Shown here in pieces: positions 31,807-39,389 of a DNA stretch of 64,000 nucleotides; position 1 is the first letter of the stretch, and each line of letters starts with the position of its first letter. Source of the stretch: Elusimicrobiota bacterium (GTDB taxonomy: Bacteria > Elusimicrobiota > Elusimicrobia > UBA1565 > UBA9628). The stretch lies in contig JACRDT010000013.1 of the NCBI GenBank assembly GCA_016212795.1, positions 23,357 to 87,356 on the forward strand. Direction: 5' to 3'. Under the pieces are notes generated by a model. That model saw nothing but the letters and a program-made list of their open reading frames with translations, was not told the DNA's origin and did not search any database. Made by a program: the position numbers and the translations under genes.

Positions 31807-32922
31807 TCAGGCTCTCCGGACGATCTCGCCCGCGGTGATGGCGCAGCCCTTGTGCTTGACCAGCCCTCCCCGGCCAGCGAGCGTGAAGGTCGGCGAGCCG
31901 TCCCCGCAGGGGCAGCGGTCCCCGTCGATGGAGCCCAGGTCGGTCGTGAGGATGGCGAGGTTGGGCATCATGGCGTTGAACGGCGAGACGAGCTCCAGGA
32001 GCCCGGTCCCGCCCGGCGGGAGGACCTCGAGGGTCACGGGGTCGCGGGCGTAGACCCTGTTGTAGACGGGGACGTGGAAACGGTGCCGCCGGCATTCGAT
32101 GTAGGGCGAGCTGTGCTCGGCCATGCCGTAGCCGTCGCGGATATTTTCCGGAGGAAGGCCGAGCAGCAGCTCGGCCTTCCTCCGGAACTCTTCTCTTGAA
32201 ACCTTCCTATCCTCGGCCGCCTTCCATCCTCCGCCGGTCACCATCCAGCTTCCCGGCGGGAGCCGGATCGCTTCCTTCATGGCGTCCAGGAGGTCGAACA
32301 TGAAGCTCGGGATGCCGAAGAGCCGCACCGGCTTGCCTTGGCAACAGTACTCCTCGAGCTTCGAAATGGTCTCTTCCCTCCGGAACTCCCAGCCGCCGCC
32401 CGCCGCCTTGCGGACCGCGTAGAAGCGGTCGGCGACGGGCGCGAAGCGCTGCTGGTTGGTGTCCGAGAAGGCGATGCCCAGGTCCTTGGCCTCCCGGGGG
32501 TCGTAGACGAACATGAGGTAGTTGGCCGGCTCCTCGGAGACGAGGCCCTCCTGCTCCCAGAGGGTCGCCAGGAACCTCTGCACGCGGTCGAGGCTGGCCC
32601 GGTCGAACCAGATCTGGGTCTTCTGCCCCCGGGTCCCCGACGAGGTCAGCTTCAGGACCGCGGACCCGCGGGGCAGCGAGGTCAGCAGGAAGCGCTTCAT
32701 GGCCGAGACGCCCAGCATCGGGATGCGCCGGAGGTCGCGCTCGCCCCGGATGGAGCGGGGGTCGAAGCCGCCAGACGCGTAGAGGTGGCGCAGCTCGGGG
32801 GAGCGCCGGTGATGGAAGCACGCGAACTCGCGGCAGGCCCGGACCATGAGCCGGACCTTCGACGGGGTCCAGCGGCACGGGTCCTTGACCCTGGAAAGAG
32901 CCTCGCCGAACGGGAATCCCAT
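31807..32922 (-). CDS. LuxE/PaaK-like acyl-protein synthetase
   Basis: A 371-residue adenylate-forming enzyme of the LuxE type. It has LKLTSSGTRGQKTQIWFDR (Ser/Thr/Gly-rich AMP-binding loop), a central SFMFDLLDAMKEAI region, DGYGMAEHSSPYIEC and a C-terminal LTTDLGSIDGDRCPCGDGSP. LuxE enzymes activate fatty acids or other acyl groups and pass them to a protein cysteine. No luxC or luxD partner lies nearby, so the acyl group and acceptor are unknown. Similar stand-alone genes occur in polysaccharide clusters. An extended -10 (TG-T-TAGAAT, ending at 32935) lies 12 bases before the ATG, divergent from the membrane-protein gene at 32973. Confidence 0.75.
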   Translation of the reverse strand: MGFPFGEALSRVKDPCRWTPSKVRLMVRACREFACFHHRRSPELRHLYASGGFDPRSIRGERDLRRIPMLGVSAMKRFLLTSLPRGSAVLKLTSSGTRGQKTQIWFDRASLDRVQRFLATLWEQEGLVSEEPANYLMFVYDPREAKDLGIAFSDTNQQRFAPVADRFYAVRKAAGGGWEFRREETISKLEEYCCQGKPVRLFGIPSFMFDLLDAMKEAIRLPPGSWMVTGGGWKAAEDRKVSREEFRRKAELLLGLPPENIRDGYGMAEHSSPYIECRRHRFHVPVYNRVYARDPVTLEVLPPGGTGLLELVSPFNAMMPNLAILTTDLGSIDGDRCPCGDGSPTFTLAGRGGLVKHKGCAITAGEIVRRA

Positions 32923-32972
32923 GGGAACAGGACGATTCTAACAAATAGGGGATTCATGTTATAGTAGGGACG

Positions 32973-34298
32973 GTGAACAGCCTCCGGACCCGGCTCAAGA
33001 CGGGCATCCCGAACAGGATCCTGGCCGCCTTCGCCCTCTCCATCGGGGCGGGGCTCGTCCTCAGGGCGAACGTCATCAGGACGCCGTTCCTGTTCCAATA
33101 CGACCCGCACCTCGACCATATCCGCGAGATCCACGCCCACTACGCGGCGCTCCGCCGCGAGCCGAGCCGGGACCGGACCGTGCTCGAGAGGATCGGGGCG
33201 TACGGTTTCCACCGGTTCCTCCTGACGACCAAGAGCCCGCTGGCCTGGCACCCGCCGGCGCACCACATCGCCTGCGCTCTCCTGGCCGCGGCCGCGCCCC
33301 GCCATGCCCTGCTCGTCCTGAAGACCTACGTCTGGGCGTGCAACATCCTGACGATCTTCCTGGCCTTGATGATCCTGCGGCATTTCTTCCGGGACTCCCC
33401 GGGCCTCATCCTGCTCGGGCTGTCGCTGATCCTGTTCCTGCCGGCGCATATCACCTTCTGCAACCTGATGAGCAACGACGTGACGCTGTCCGTCCTCTGC
33501 GCGCTCTTCCTCTACCTCTCGCTGCGCTGGGAGATCGACGACAAGGGTCTGGCCGCCGTGGTCTCGCTGAGCCTGCTGTCAGGCCTCCTGCTGCTGACGA
33601 AATACACGGGCGTCGTCTGCTTCCTATACCTGAACGCCCTCCTGCTGGCGGCCCTGCTCAGAAGGAGGATCGGTTGGGCGCGTCTCCTCGAGTACCTCGC
33701 GTGGGTCTGGGGCATCAACATGCTGCTGGCCTACTGGTTCTACCGCACGAACCACGGGATCCACGGGACCGCGTTCTCCCTGCCGGGCGTCTCCCAGCTC
33801 CGGCAGCACTCCTTCCTCAGCTTCAAGCCCGGCGACCTGCTCACCCGGCCCGTCAACACCTGGCACGAATCGGCCTCCGTCCTGACCGGGTTCTACGCCT
33901 CGTTCCTGTCGTTCGACTGCATCCACAACCCGGTCCAGGAGATGCCCCTGAGGAACGCGGTCTTCCTGTCGTCGTCCGTGGTCCTGGCCACGGCCGCCCT
34001 CGGGCTCGCGTCGAGCCTCCGCCAGGCCAGGTTCGCGCTGCTCAACGTCTTCTGGTTCGTCGCCGTCGCCTCCACCGCGAGATTCCTGTGGCGCTACGAC
34101 CTGTCGATGGGCCCCCTCAAAGCCTGCTACGTGATGTTCCTGGCGCCGCTCCTCTGCGTGTACCTGGCCGAGGGCCTGCGGACGCTGCGCTCGTCGAGCA
34201 GGCCGCTCTTCACGCTGGCCGCGGCGGTCCTGGCCGCGACCGGGCTGCTCGTCTCGGCGTACTGCCTGAGGTTCGATTTCACCACCTGGTGGAGCTGA
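32973..34298 (+). CDS. Polytopic membrane protein, GT-C-like
   Basis: A 441-residue protein with about ten membrane helices. An N-terminal helix is followed by a loop with FQYDPHLDHIREIHAHY (Asp/His-rich) and WHPPAHHIACALL. This arrangement is common in glycosyltransferases of the GT-C fold (ArnT/PMT-like), but no specific family can be named. It starts at GTG 32973. The -10 box TG-T-TATAGT (32957-32965) ends seven bases upstream and no Shine-Dalgarno site exists, so the mRNA is probably leaderless. It is divergent from the LuxE-like gene with a 50-base gap. Confidence 0.6.
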   Translation: MNSLRTRLKTGIPNRILAAFALSIGAGLVLRANVIRTPFLFQYDPHLDHIREIHAHYAALRREPSRDRTVLERIGAYGFHRFLLTTKSPLAWHPPAHHIACALLAAAAPRHALLVLKTYVWACNILTIFLALMILRHFFRDSPGLILLGLSLILFLPAHITFCNLMSNDVTLSVLCALFLYLSLRWEIDDKGLAAVVSLSLLSGLLLLTKYTGVVCFLYLNALLLAALLRRRIGWARLLEYLAWVWGINMLLAYWFYRTNHGIHGTAFSLPGVSQLRQHSFLSFKPGDLLTRPVNTWHESASVLTGFYASFLSFDCIHNPVQEMPLRNAVFLSSSVVLATAALGLASSLRQARFALLNVFWFVAVASTARFLWRYDLSMGPLKACYVMFLAPLLCVYLAEGLRTLRSSSRPLFTLAAAVLAATGLLVSAYCLRFDFTTWWS

Positions 34299-34341
34299 CC
34301 CCTCCCAGGGACGCCCTCGGCCGCGGACGCGCCCTGGGTGC

Positions 34342-34926
34342 TCAGGGAGGACCGGCGGGCCGGCGGGCGGCCAGGCGCAGCGTCTCGAGCGCCAGGTCGA
34401 AGGCCGGCTGGCCTCGCGAAGCCTCGGCGGCCGCCGCGCTGTAGACGAGGACGACGAAGCCCTTTGCCGCCGGCAGGACCACCGTGTCCTCGCGCAGCGC
34501 GACGCGCTCCGGCGGCAGGCTCTGGTGGATGCTCACCGTGGAGGTCCGCACGTTGACCTCCCTCGGGACGACGCGGCCGGAGGAGACCTGGAACCTCAGG
34601 CCGGCGACGCCCGCCACGACGACCTCTTGGACCGGCGCCTTCCCGCCCCCCGCGCGGGCCTTCCGCCGCGCGAACCGGCGCCAGGCGCGGGGATCGGCGT
34701 CGTCGTGGCGGCGGACCGTGATGGAAGGCCTGTAGCGCGCGGCCGAGGAGCCCGTGCTCAGCAGGACGTACGTCCCCGCCCCGAGGGGAGGCCCTTCCCT
34801 CCAGCCCGGGCTGAGCTCGAAAGAGAACCCTCCGCCCGCGGGGCTGTAGGCCGGGGCTTCGCCGCCGTAGGCCAGCCCCGCCCAGGCCAGGACCGCCAGG
34901 AAGCTAGAAGACCGAGCAATCCGCAT
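34342..34926 (-). CDS. Secreted protein of unknown function
   Basis: A 194-residue precursor with a signal peptide (SSSFLAVLAWAGLAYGGEA). The mature part reads like a PsbP/Mog1-type fold: YSPAGGGFSFELSPGWRE, a central Arg-rich helix and a late strand GFVVLVYSAAAAEASR followed by a final helix. That assignment is by pattern only. It overlaps the end of the upstream gene by 23 bases on the same strand, so the two are co-transcribed. Confidence 0.5.
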   Translation of the reverse strand: MRIARSSSFLAVLAWAGLAYGGEAPAYSPAGGGFSFELSPGWREGPPLGAGTYVLLSTGSSAARYRPSITVRRHDDADPRAWRRFARRKARAGGGKAPVQEVVVAGVAGLRFQVSSGRVVPREVNVRTSTVSIHQSLPPERVALREDTVVLPAAKGFVVLVYSAAAAEASRGQPAFDLALETLRLAARRPAGPP

Positions 34927-36994
34927 AGCCGCTCCGCACGTCCTCGAGGACGCCCTCGAGCCTCTCGACCTCCTTGGGGTTGGGCTTCTTCTTCCTCTCC
35001 TCCCGCATCAGCGCGTCCAGGGCTGCGGCGTACTTCCTGTCGGCGTCGAGCTGGGCCTGGCATCGGGCGACCTTCTCCTGGCGCCACTGTTCGCTCCTCC
35101 GCACGGACTCCTCCAAGAACGCGGAGTCCTTCTTGAGGAGCGCGCGCTTCTTCTTGGTCAGCGCCAGCAGCTCCTCGGCCGTCTCTTCGCCTTCCGCCTT
35201 GAGGCCCCACCACCGCCGCCAGAGCGGCTTGTCGGCCCGGACCCTGTCGAGGAGCCGCCGGGCATCCCGGTCCGTGTCGTCGTAGTCCTTGGCCTGCTCG
35301 TCCACGGTCAGCCTGCCAGGCTTCATCTCGTTGTCCTGCCCGTAGTAGGACGAGACGATGCGCAGCCGGAACCCCTCGGGGTCGCTCTGGTAGAGGGCCA
35401 GGAGCTCGGCGCCGTACTCGTCGAGCATCGCGCCCTTCTTCTCCCGGAGGGCCGCGATCTCCCGCTCGAGCCGCGCCGCCTTGCCCCCGGCGTCCTTGCC
35501 TTTGCGGAGCTCCTCCAACTGGGCCTGGCGGGCGCGGATGGCCTCCTCGTACCCGACAGCCTTGTTGTGGTAGTAGCGGAACTCCGGCTCCCAGGCGAGC
35601 TCGTGGACGAACATGTTCGCCCCGCCGCCGATGGAATCCAGGTGCCCGTGGCCGCCGACCTCGTGCAGCATGACTCCAGCCAGCATCTCCCCGCCGTAGG
35701 CCTTCCCGTCCTTGGAAGCCGGCCTGATCCTGAGGGTGAGCCCCTTCAAGCTGCCGTCGTCGTTGTACTCCGCCTGCATCGAGCCGTACGCCGACATCGC
35801 GTCGTCCCAGACGACCGCCGGGTGGTGCTTGGCCATGACCTCGACGGTGCGCCGGGCGTCCTCCAGGGCGACGAGGTCCGTGGCCGGGGGCTGGCCCCGC
35901 CCGATGGGGACGGACCCGACGATGTCGCGCAGGATGCCGATGGTCTTGGCGTCGTAGAGGGGCTTGCCCTTCTCGTCGGTCAGGAGCGCCAGCGAGTTGA
36001 CCTTGTCCATGAGCCCGCCGCGGACCTTCTCCGGCGCGTCCAGGGGCCTGTCCAGGCCCTTCTTGGACAAGACAGGCTTGGCGGGCCGGTCGTCCGCCGC
36101 CCCGCCGCCCAACGACAGCGCGGCGAAGACGGAGTCGCCCAACGCCGCCTTGGCGAACCCGGCCAGGTCGATGCTCGCCGACAGGGAGCGGAACCTCTCC
36201 TCGGAATCGGCCGTGGCCGCCCCGACGGGGAGCGCGTCCCACTCCGTCTGGCTCATCTTCGCGCCGAAGCGCTTCTGGTTCACCCGGGCCTTGCCCAGCA
36301 GGGCCTCGAGCTCCGCGCGCTTCTTGGCGACGGCCGGGTCGGAGTCCTTCTTGGAGGTCAGGGCCAGGAACTCCATGGCGTCCGAGATGGACAGCTTGTC
36401 CGCCGGGGTCTTGAGGGCGCGCTCGATCTTCTTGTCGACGATGAACCGGCCCGGGGTCTTCCCCGACAAGCCCCCGTCGCAGAGCTTCTTCCAATCCTCC
36501 TTGCCGATGCCGAGCCTGGCGTGGGACGCCTCATACCTCAGCAGGCAGTCCTGCTGGTGGAGCGCGACGATGTCGCGCGGGTAGAGGCACTCGTCGCAGT
36601 AGGACTCCCACCTGCTCCGGCCCAGCCCATAGGGCTGCTCGTATTGGGGCTTGTAGGATTGCTGGCAGAAAGCGGCCAGGATGACGTAGGGGGCGAAGCC
36701 CTTGCCGCAGAGCTCGTGCCAAACCCCCCGCTTGAGGGCCGGCGCCCCGTCGGGAGCGTACTCCTTCTCGTAGTCCTCGTCGTAGGCCTTCCGGCAGTAC
36801 TGGAGGATGATGTTCTCCGGCTTGCGCCCCTTGGCGCACTCCGCGTTCCACTCGTCCTTCGGGAGGGCGTAACCGCAGGTCTTGGCCTCGTAGGAATCGT
36901 CGTAGGAAGCCTGGCAGGAGTCCTCGCCGCGGGCCGCCCCCGGCAGGAGGAGGGCAAAGACGAATAGAGGAAAGGCCGGGCTCAGGGAGCTCAT
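34904..36994 (-). CDS. Secreted protein with Cys repeats and HEVGGH motif
   Basis: A 696-residue precursor with a signal peptide (PAFPLFVFALLLPGAARG). Residues 24-170 hold about four copies of a ~40-residue Cys/Tyr/Trp repeat (SCQASYDDSYE, YCRKAYDEDYE, FCQQSYKPQYE, DCLLRYEASH), each with W..LC or a similar element. A helical middle follows. Near residue 450, LHEVGGHGHLDSIGGG resembles a zincin HExxH site with one extra glycine. A charged coiled coil forms the C-terminus. It could be a surface metallopeptidase or a degenerate one. Its -10 box (TACACT) is 37020-37015, and the leader is short. Confidence 0.6.
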   Translation of the reverse strand: MSSLSPAFPLFVFALLLPGAARGEDSCQASYDDSYEAKTCGYALPKDEWNAECAKGRKPENIILQYCRKAYDEDYEKEYAPDGAPALKRGVWHELCGKGFAPYVILAAFCQQSYKPQYEQPYGLGRSRWESYCDECLYPRDIVALHQQDCLLRYEASHARLGIGKEDWKKLCDGGLSGKTPGRFIVDKKIERALKTPADKLSISDAMEFLALTSKKDSDPAVAKKRAELEALLGKARVNQKRFGAKMSQTEWDALPVGAATADSEERFRSLSASIDLAGFAKAALGDSVFAALSLGGGAADDRPAKPVLSKKGLDRPLDAPEKVRGGLMDKVNSLALLTDEKGKPLYDAKTIGILRDIVGSVPIGRGQPPATDLVALEDARRTVEVMAKHHPAVVWDDAMSAYGSMQAEYNDDGSLKGLTLRIRPASKDGKAYGGEMLAGVMLHEVGGHGHLDSIGGGANMFVHELAWEPEFRYYHNKAVGYEEAIRARQAQLEELRKGKDAGGKAARLEREIAALREKKGAMLDEYGAELLALYQSDPEGFRLRIVSSYYGQDNEMKPGRLTVDEQAKDYDDTDRDARRLLDRVRADKPLWRRWWGLKAEGEETAEELLALTKKKRALLKKDSAFLEESVRRSEQWRQEKVARCQAQLDADRKYAAALDALMREERKKKPNPKEVERLEGVLEDVRSGYADCSVF

Positions 36995-37091
36995 GGGGGT
37001 CGCCTTCCAACGATAGTGTAACAGGAGCAGTCATTCTTCGCCACCCCTATCGCCTGATGCCGGGAAGGGCTCCCCAGAAGGGCTCCCCGAT

Positions 37092-37120
37092 TTGCCCGGC
37101 AGGGCGAAAACTGATAAAAT
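37092..37120 (+). promoter_or_regulatory. Promoter of tRNA-Glu
   Basis: TTGCCC (37092-37097) and TAAAAT (37115-37120) are 17 bases apart. The expected start is about 20 bases before the mature tRNA. A direct repeat, GAAGGGCTCCCC, lies upstream at about 37055-37088. Confidence 0.55.
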
Positions 37121-37146
37121 CACCCCGTCGTCCTGGCGGCCCGAAC

Positions 37147-37223
37147 GGCGTGTTCGTCTAGCGGCCTAGGACATCGCCCTCTCAAGGCGAAGATCACGGG
37201 TTCAAATCCCGTACACGCCACCA
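37147..37223 (+). tRNA. tRNA-Glu (anticodon CTC), CCA encoded
   Basis: A complete cloverleaf. The acceptor GGCGTGT (37147-37153) pairs with ACACGCC (37213-37219). The anticodon stem TCGCC/GGCGA encloses CTCTCAA with CTC at 34-36. The T arm is ACGGG-TTCAAAT-CCCGT. The 3' CCA is in the DNA at 37221-37223. Confidence 0.95.
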
Positions 37224-37265
37224 CTCCCTCCTGCCGAGACCCTCGTTCGAAATTCGCCAGGCATG

Positions 37266-37567
37266 TCAGGGCTGGAAACCGATCTTGCGCGGAATATCCT
37301 TCGGCGGCGTCATCAGTTGCCGGATGGCGTCGAAAGACCGCCCCAACTTGAAGTCACAAAATGTGACTTCAAGCCGGCGAACTCCTGCTCGTCGAGCTGG
37401 AACATGAAATCCACGGGAAATCGGGCGCTGTTGCGTTTCACCGCTTGCATGAGCGCCTTGGGCCGCACCGCATAGAGCTCCGCCAAGTGGGAACTCAGCA
37501 TAACCCTCAAACCCCGAAGCTGGAAGATGCGGTGCGCGATGACCTCAGGCCCGACAGGGATTCCCAT
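37266..37567 (-). pseudogene. ORF6N-domain protein remnant with internal deletion
   Basis: The intact 5' part encodes 84 residues (GIPVGPEVIAHRIFQLRG, AELYAVRPKALMQAVKRN, ARFPVDFMFQLDEQEF, VTSSWGG), the start of an ORF6N (KilA-N-related, phage-type) protein. It then reads LSTPSGN and stops at 37313. In a different frame the DNA continues with SFDAIRQLMTPPKDIPRKIG and a stop at 37266, which is the usual C-terminal end of such proteins. The middle has therefore been lost with a frame change. The ATG overlaps the radC stop (TGATG). A 12-bp inverted repeat, CTTGAAGTCACA/TGTGACTTCAAG, lies at the deletion side and largely encodes the conserved LKSHFVTSSW. Confidence 0.8.
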
Positions 37568-38232
37568 CAAAGCCTCCCCTCCCGCCGGAAGCTGAGATGC
37601 CCCCGCTCCGTCACGATCACGTGGTCGAGGAGCGGCAGGCCGAGGATGCGGCCGGCCTGGGCCAGGCGCCGGGTCGTCTCCAGGTCCTCGGGCGAGGGCC
37701 GCAGCTCTCCCGAGGGGTGGTTGTGGGCCACGATGACGGCCGCGGCCCGCCGCTCGACCGCGGGGCCGAAGACCTCCCGCGGGTGCACGAGGCTGGCGGT
37801 CAGGGTCCCGACCGAGACCGTCTCCTGGTGGAGGAGCCTGTTCCTCCCGTCGAGGTAGAGCGCCACGAAATGCTCCTTGCGCGACGACCGCACGGCGTGG
37901 AGCAGTTCCCACACCCGGCCGGGGTCCTCGACGCCCAATCCCTCGTCGCAAGACAGCGCCCAGCGCCGCCCGAGCTCCGCCGCCGCCACGACGGCGGCGG
38001 CGCGGCTCGCTCCCACCCCCCTGACGCGCCGCAGGCCCTCGGGGCCGGCGCCGCCGAGCCGGGGGCCCGGGAACTCCGCGATGAGCGCGCGCGCCACCTC
38101 GAGGGCGCTCGCGCCGGCGCAGCCCGAGCGCAGGACCAGGGCCAGGAGCTCCTCGTCGGCCAGGGCCCCGGCGCCGAGCCTCGAGAGCCGCTCGCGGGGC
38201 CTCTCGACGGGGTGCAGGTCGCACAGGCGCAT
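37567..38232 (-). CDS. radC: RadC-like JAMM-domain protein
   Basis: A 221-residue RadC (MPN+/JAB) protein. An N-terminal helix-hairpin-helix region (LRRVRGVGASRAAAVVAAAE) precedes the JAMM domain, with HNHPSGELRPSPED giving the HxH...D metal site and an upstream acidic residue in RSSRKEHFVALY. Length is typical. Its molecular role is not settled; the historical DNA-repair label is doubtful. On the minus strand TATCAT (38244-38239) ends six bases before the ATG, again a leaderless arrangement. The ORF6N remnant is coupled behind it, a pairing that hints at past mobile-element context. Confidence 0.9.
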   Translation of the reverse strand: MRLCDLHPVERPRERLSRLGAGALADEELLALVLRSGCAGASALEVARALIAEFPGPRLGGAGPEGLRRVRGVGASRAAAVVAAAELGRRWALSCDEGLGVEDPGRVWELLHAVRSSRKEHFVALYLDGRNRLLHQETVSVGTLTASLVHPREVFGPAVERRAAAVIVAHNHPSGELRPSPEDLETTRRLAQAGRILGLPLLDHVIVTERGHLSFRREGRL

Positions 38233-38272
38233 GCCCTCATGATACGAGCGAGGGGCCCGGAAAGTTCCCTGG

Positions 38273-39295
38273 TCAGTCGGCGGGGGCGTCCGGGCGTTGC
38301 GTCCTGCGGTCCAGGAGCCAGGCGCTGCCGCGCCCCGAAGGCCTGGACTTCAGGTAGCGCTTGATCTCGGTGACGGTCTCGGAGACCTTGGCGTAGCGCT
38401 CGAGCCTGCGGCGCTCGTTGGTCGCGATGGCGATGGTGAGGGACATGATCGGGAAGCGCTCCGAGCGGCCCTGGCGGTCCTTGGCCGCCACGTAGCCCCG
38501 GAGCCGGTCGTCCGGGCCGTAGAAGAGCGGCACCTTCTGGTCGAAGTGCGAGGCGATGCGCTCCGCGATCTTCTCGGCCTTGGAGGGGCTTGAGATGACG
38601 ACGAAGTCGTCGCCGCCCACGTGCCCGACGAAATCGCGGGGCCCCCCCAGGGAGGAGACCGCCTTGGAGACGATCTGCGCCGCGTAGCGGATGACCCGGT
38701 CGCCTTCCGCGTAGCCGTAGGCGTCGTTGAAGGCCTTGAAGTGGTCGATGTCGATGTAGAGGAACGCGAAGACCTCGCCGCTCTGGATGCGCCCGTTGGT
38801 CTCGCGCTCGATCATCGCCCCCCCGGGCAGCATGGTCAGGGGACTGGCGGAGAGCGCCTCTTGGTTCCTCCTCAAGACCGCCTCGATGCGGGCCCGCAGC
38901 TCGTTGACGTCGAACGGCTTGGTCACGTAGTCGTCGATGCCGGACTCGAAGCCCTCGAGCCGGCTGGCGATGTCCGCGTTGACCGTGAGCATGATGATGG
39001 GGATCATCCGGGTGCGGGGGCTGCCCCTGACCTGCTTGGCGACCTCCGTCCCGGAGAGCTCCGGCATGTTGACGTCGAGGACGATGAGGTCCGGGATGTA
39101 GCGCTGGACCAGCCGGAGGGCCTGGCCGCCGTCGCGGGCGTCGAGCAGGCGATAGGTGTCCTGCAGGGCGTTGCGCATGACGGCGCGGATCGCGTCGTCG
39201 TCGTCCGCGAGGAGGATGGTCCGCTCCCAGCCCTGGGCGGCCTTGGCGCGGGGCTTGGCTCTCTCCTTCTCGGGCTTCTTGCCGGGGTCGTCCAA
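38273..39295 (-). CDS. Response regulator with GGDEF domain
   Basis: A 340-residue two-domain protein. The receiver domain (~20-140) has ILLADDDDAIRAV, phosphoacceptor LIVLDVNMPE and KPFDVNEL. The GGDEF domain (~165-320) has YIDIDHFKAFNDAYGYAEGD and signature GGDDF, an accepted variant of GGDEF, so diguanylate cyclase activity is plausible. There is no RxxD inhibitory site at the usual place. I chose TTG 39295 because AGGAG (39307-39303) lies seven bases upstream and a -10 box TAGACT (39324-39319) precedes it. An open frame continues upstream to 39403 through the cstA promoter and is rejected. Confidence 0.8.
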   Translation of the reverse strand: MDDPGKKPEKERAKPRAKAAQGWERTILLADDDDAIRAVMRNALQDTYRLLDARDGGQALRLVQRYIPDLIVLDVNMPELSGTEVAKQVRGSPRTRMIPIIMLTVNADIASRLEGFESGIDDYVTKPFDVNELRARIEAVLRRNQEALSASPLTMLPGGAMIERETNGRIQSGEVFAFLYIDIDHFKAFNDAYGYAEGDRVIRYAAQIVSKAVSSLGGPRDFVGHVGGDDFVVISSPSKAEKIAERIASHFDQKVPLFYGPDDRLRGYVAAKDRQGRSERFPIMSLTIAIATNERRRLERYAKVSETVTEIKRYLKSRPSGRGSAWLLDRRTQRPDAPAD

Positions 39296-39389
39296 AGAGG
39301 GTCTCCTGAAGAACCTGGAGTCTACCACATTCGAGGATGCCAGCCAACACACCCCCGGTTTGCTAGAATCCTGCGGCCGGACCGATCCG

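Noticed and set aside
37354..37380. Inverted repeat CTTGAAGTCACA/TGTGACTTCAAG as a terminator or operator
   Set aside because: It mainly encodes the conserved LKSHFVTSSW of the ORF6N domain and has no T tract.
37147..37567. Prophage or integrative island at tRNA-Glu
   Set aside because: Only a broken ORF6N gene is present; no integrase, repeat of the tRNA end or other phage genes in the window.
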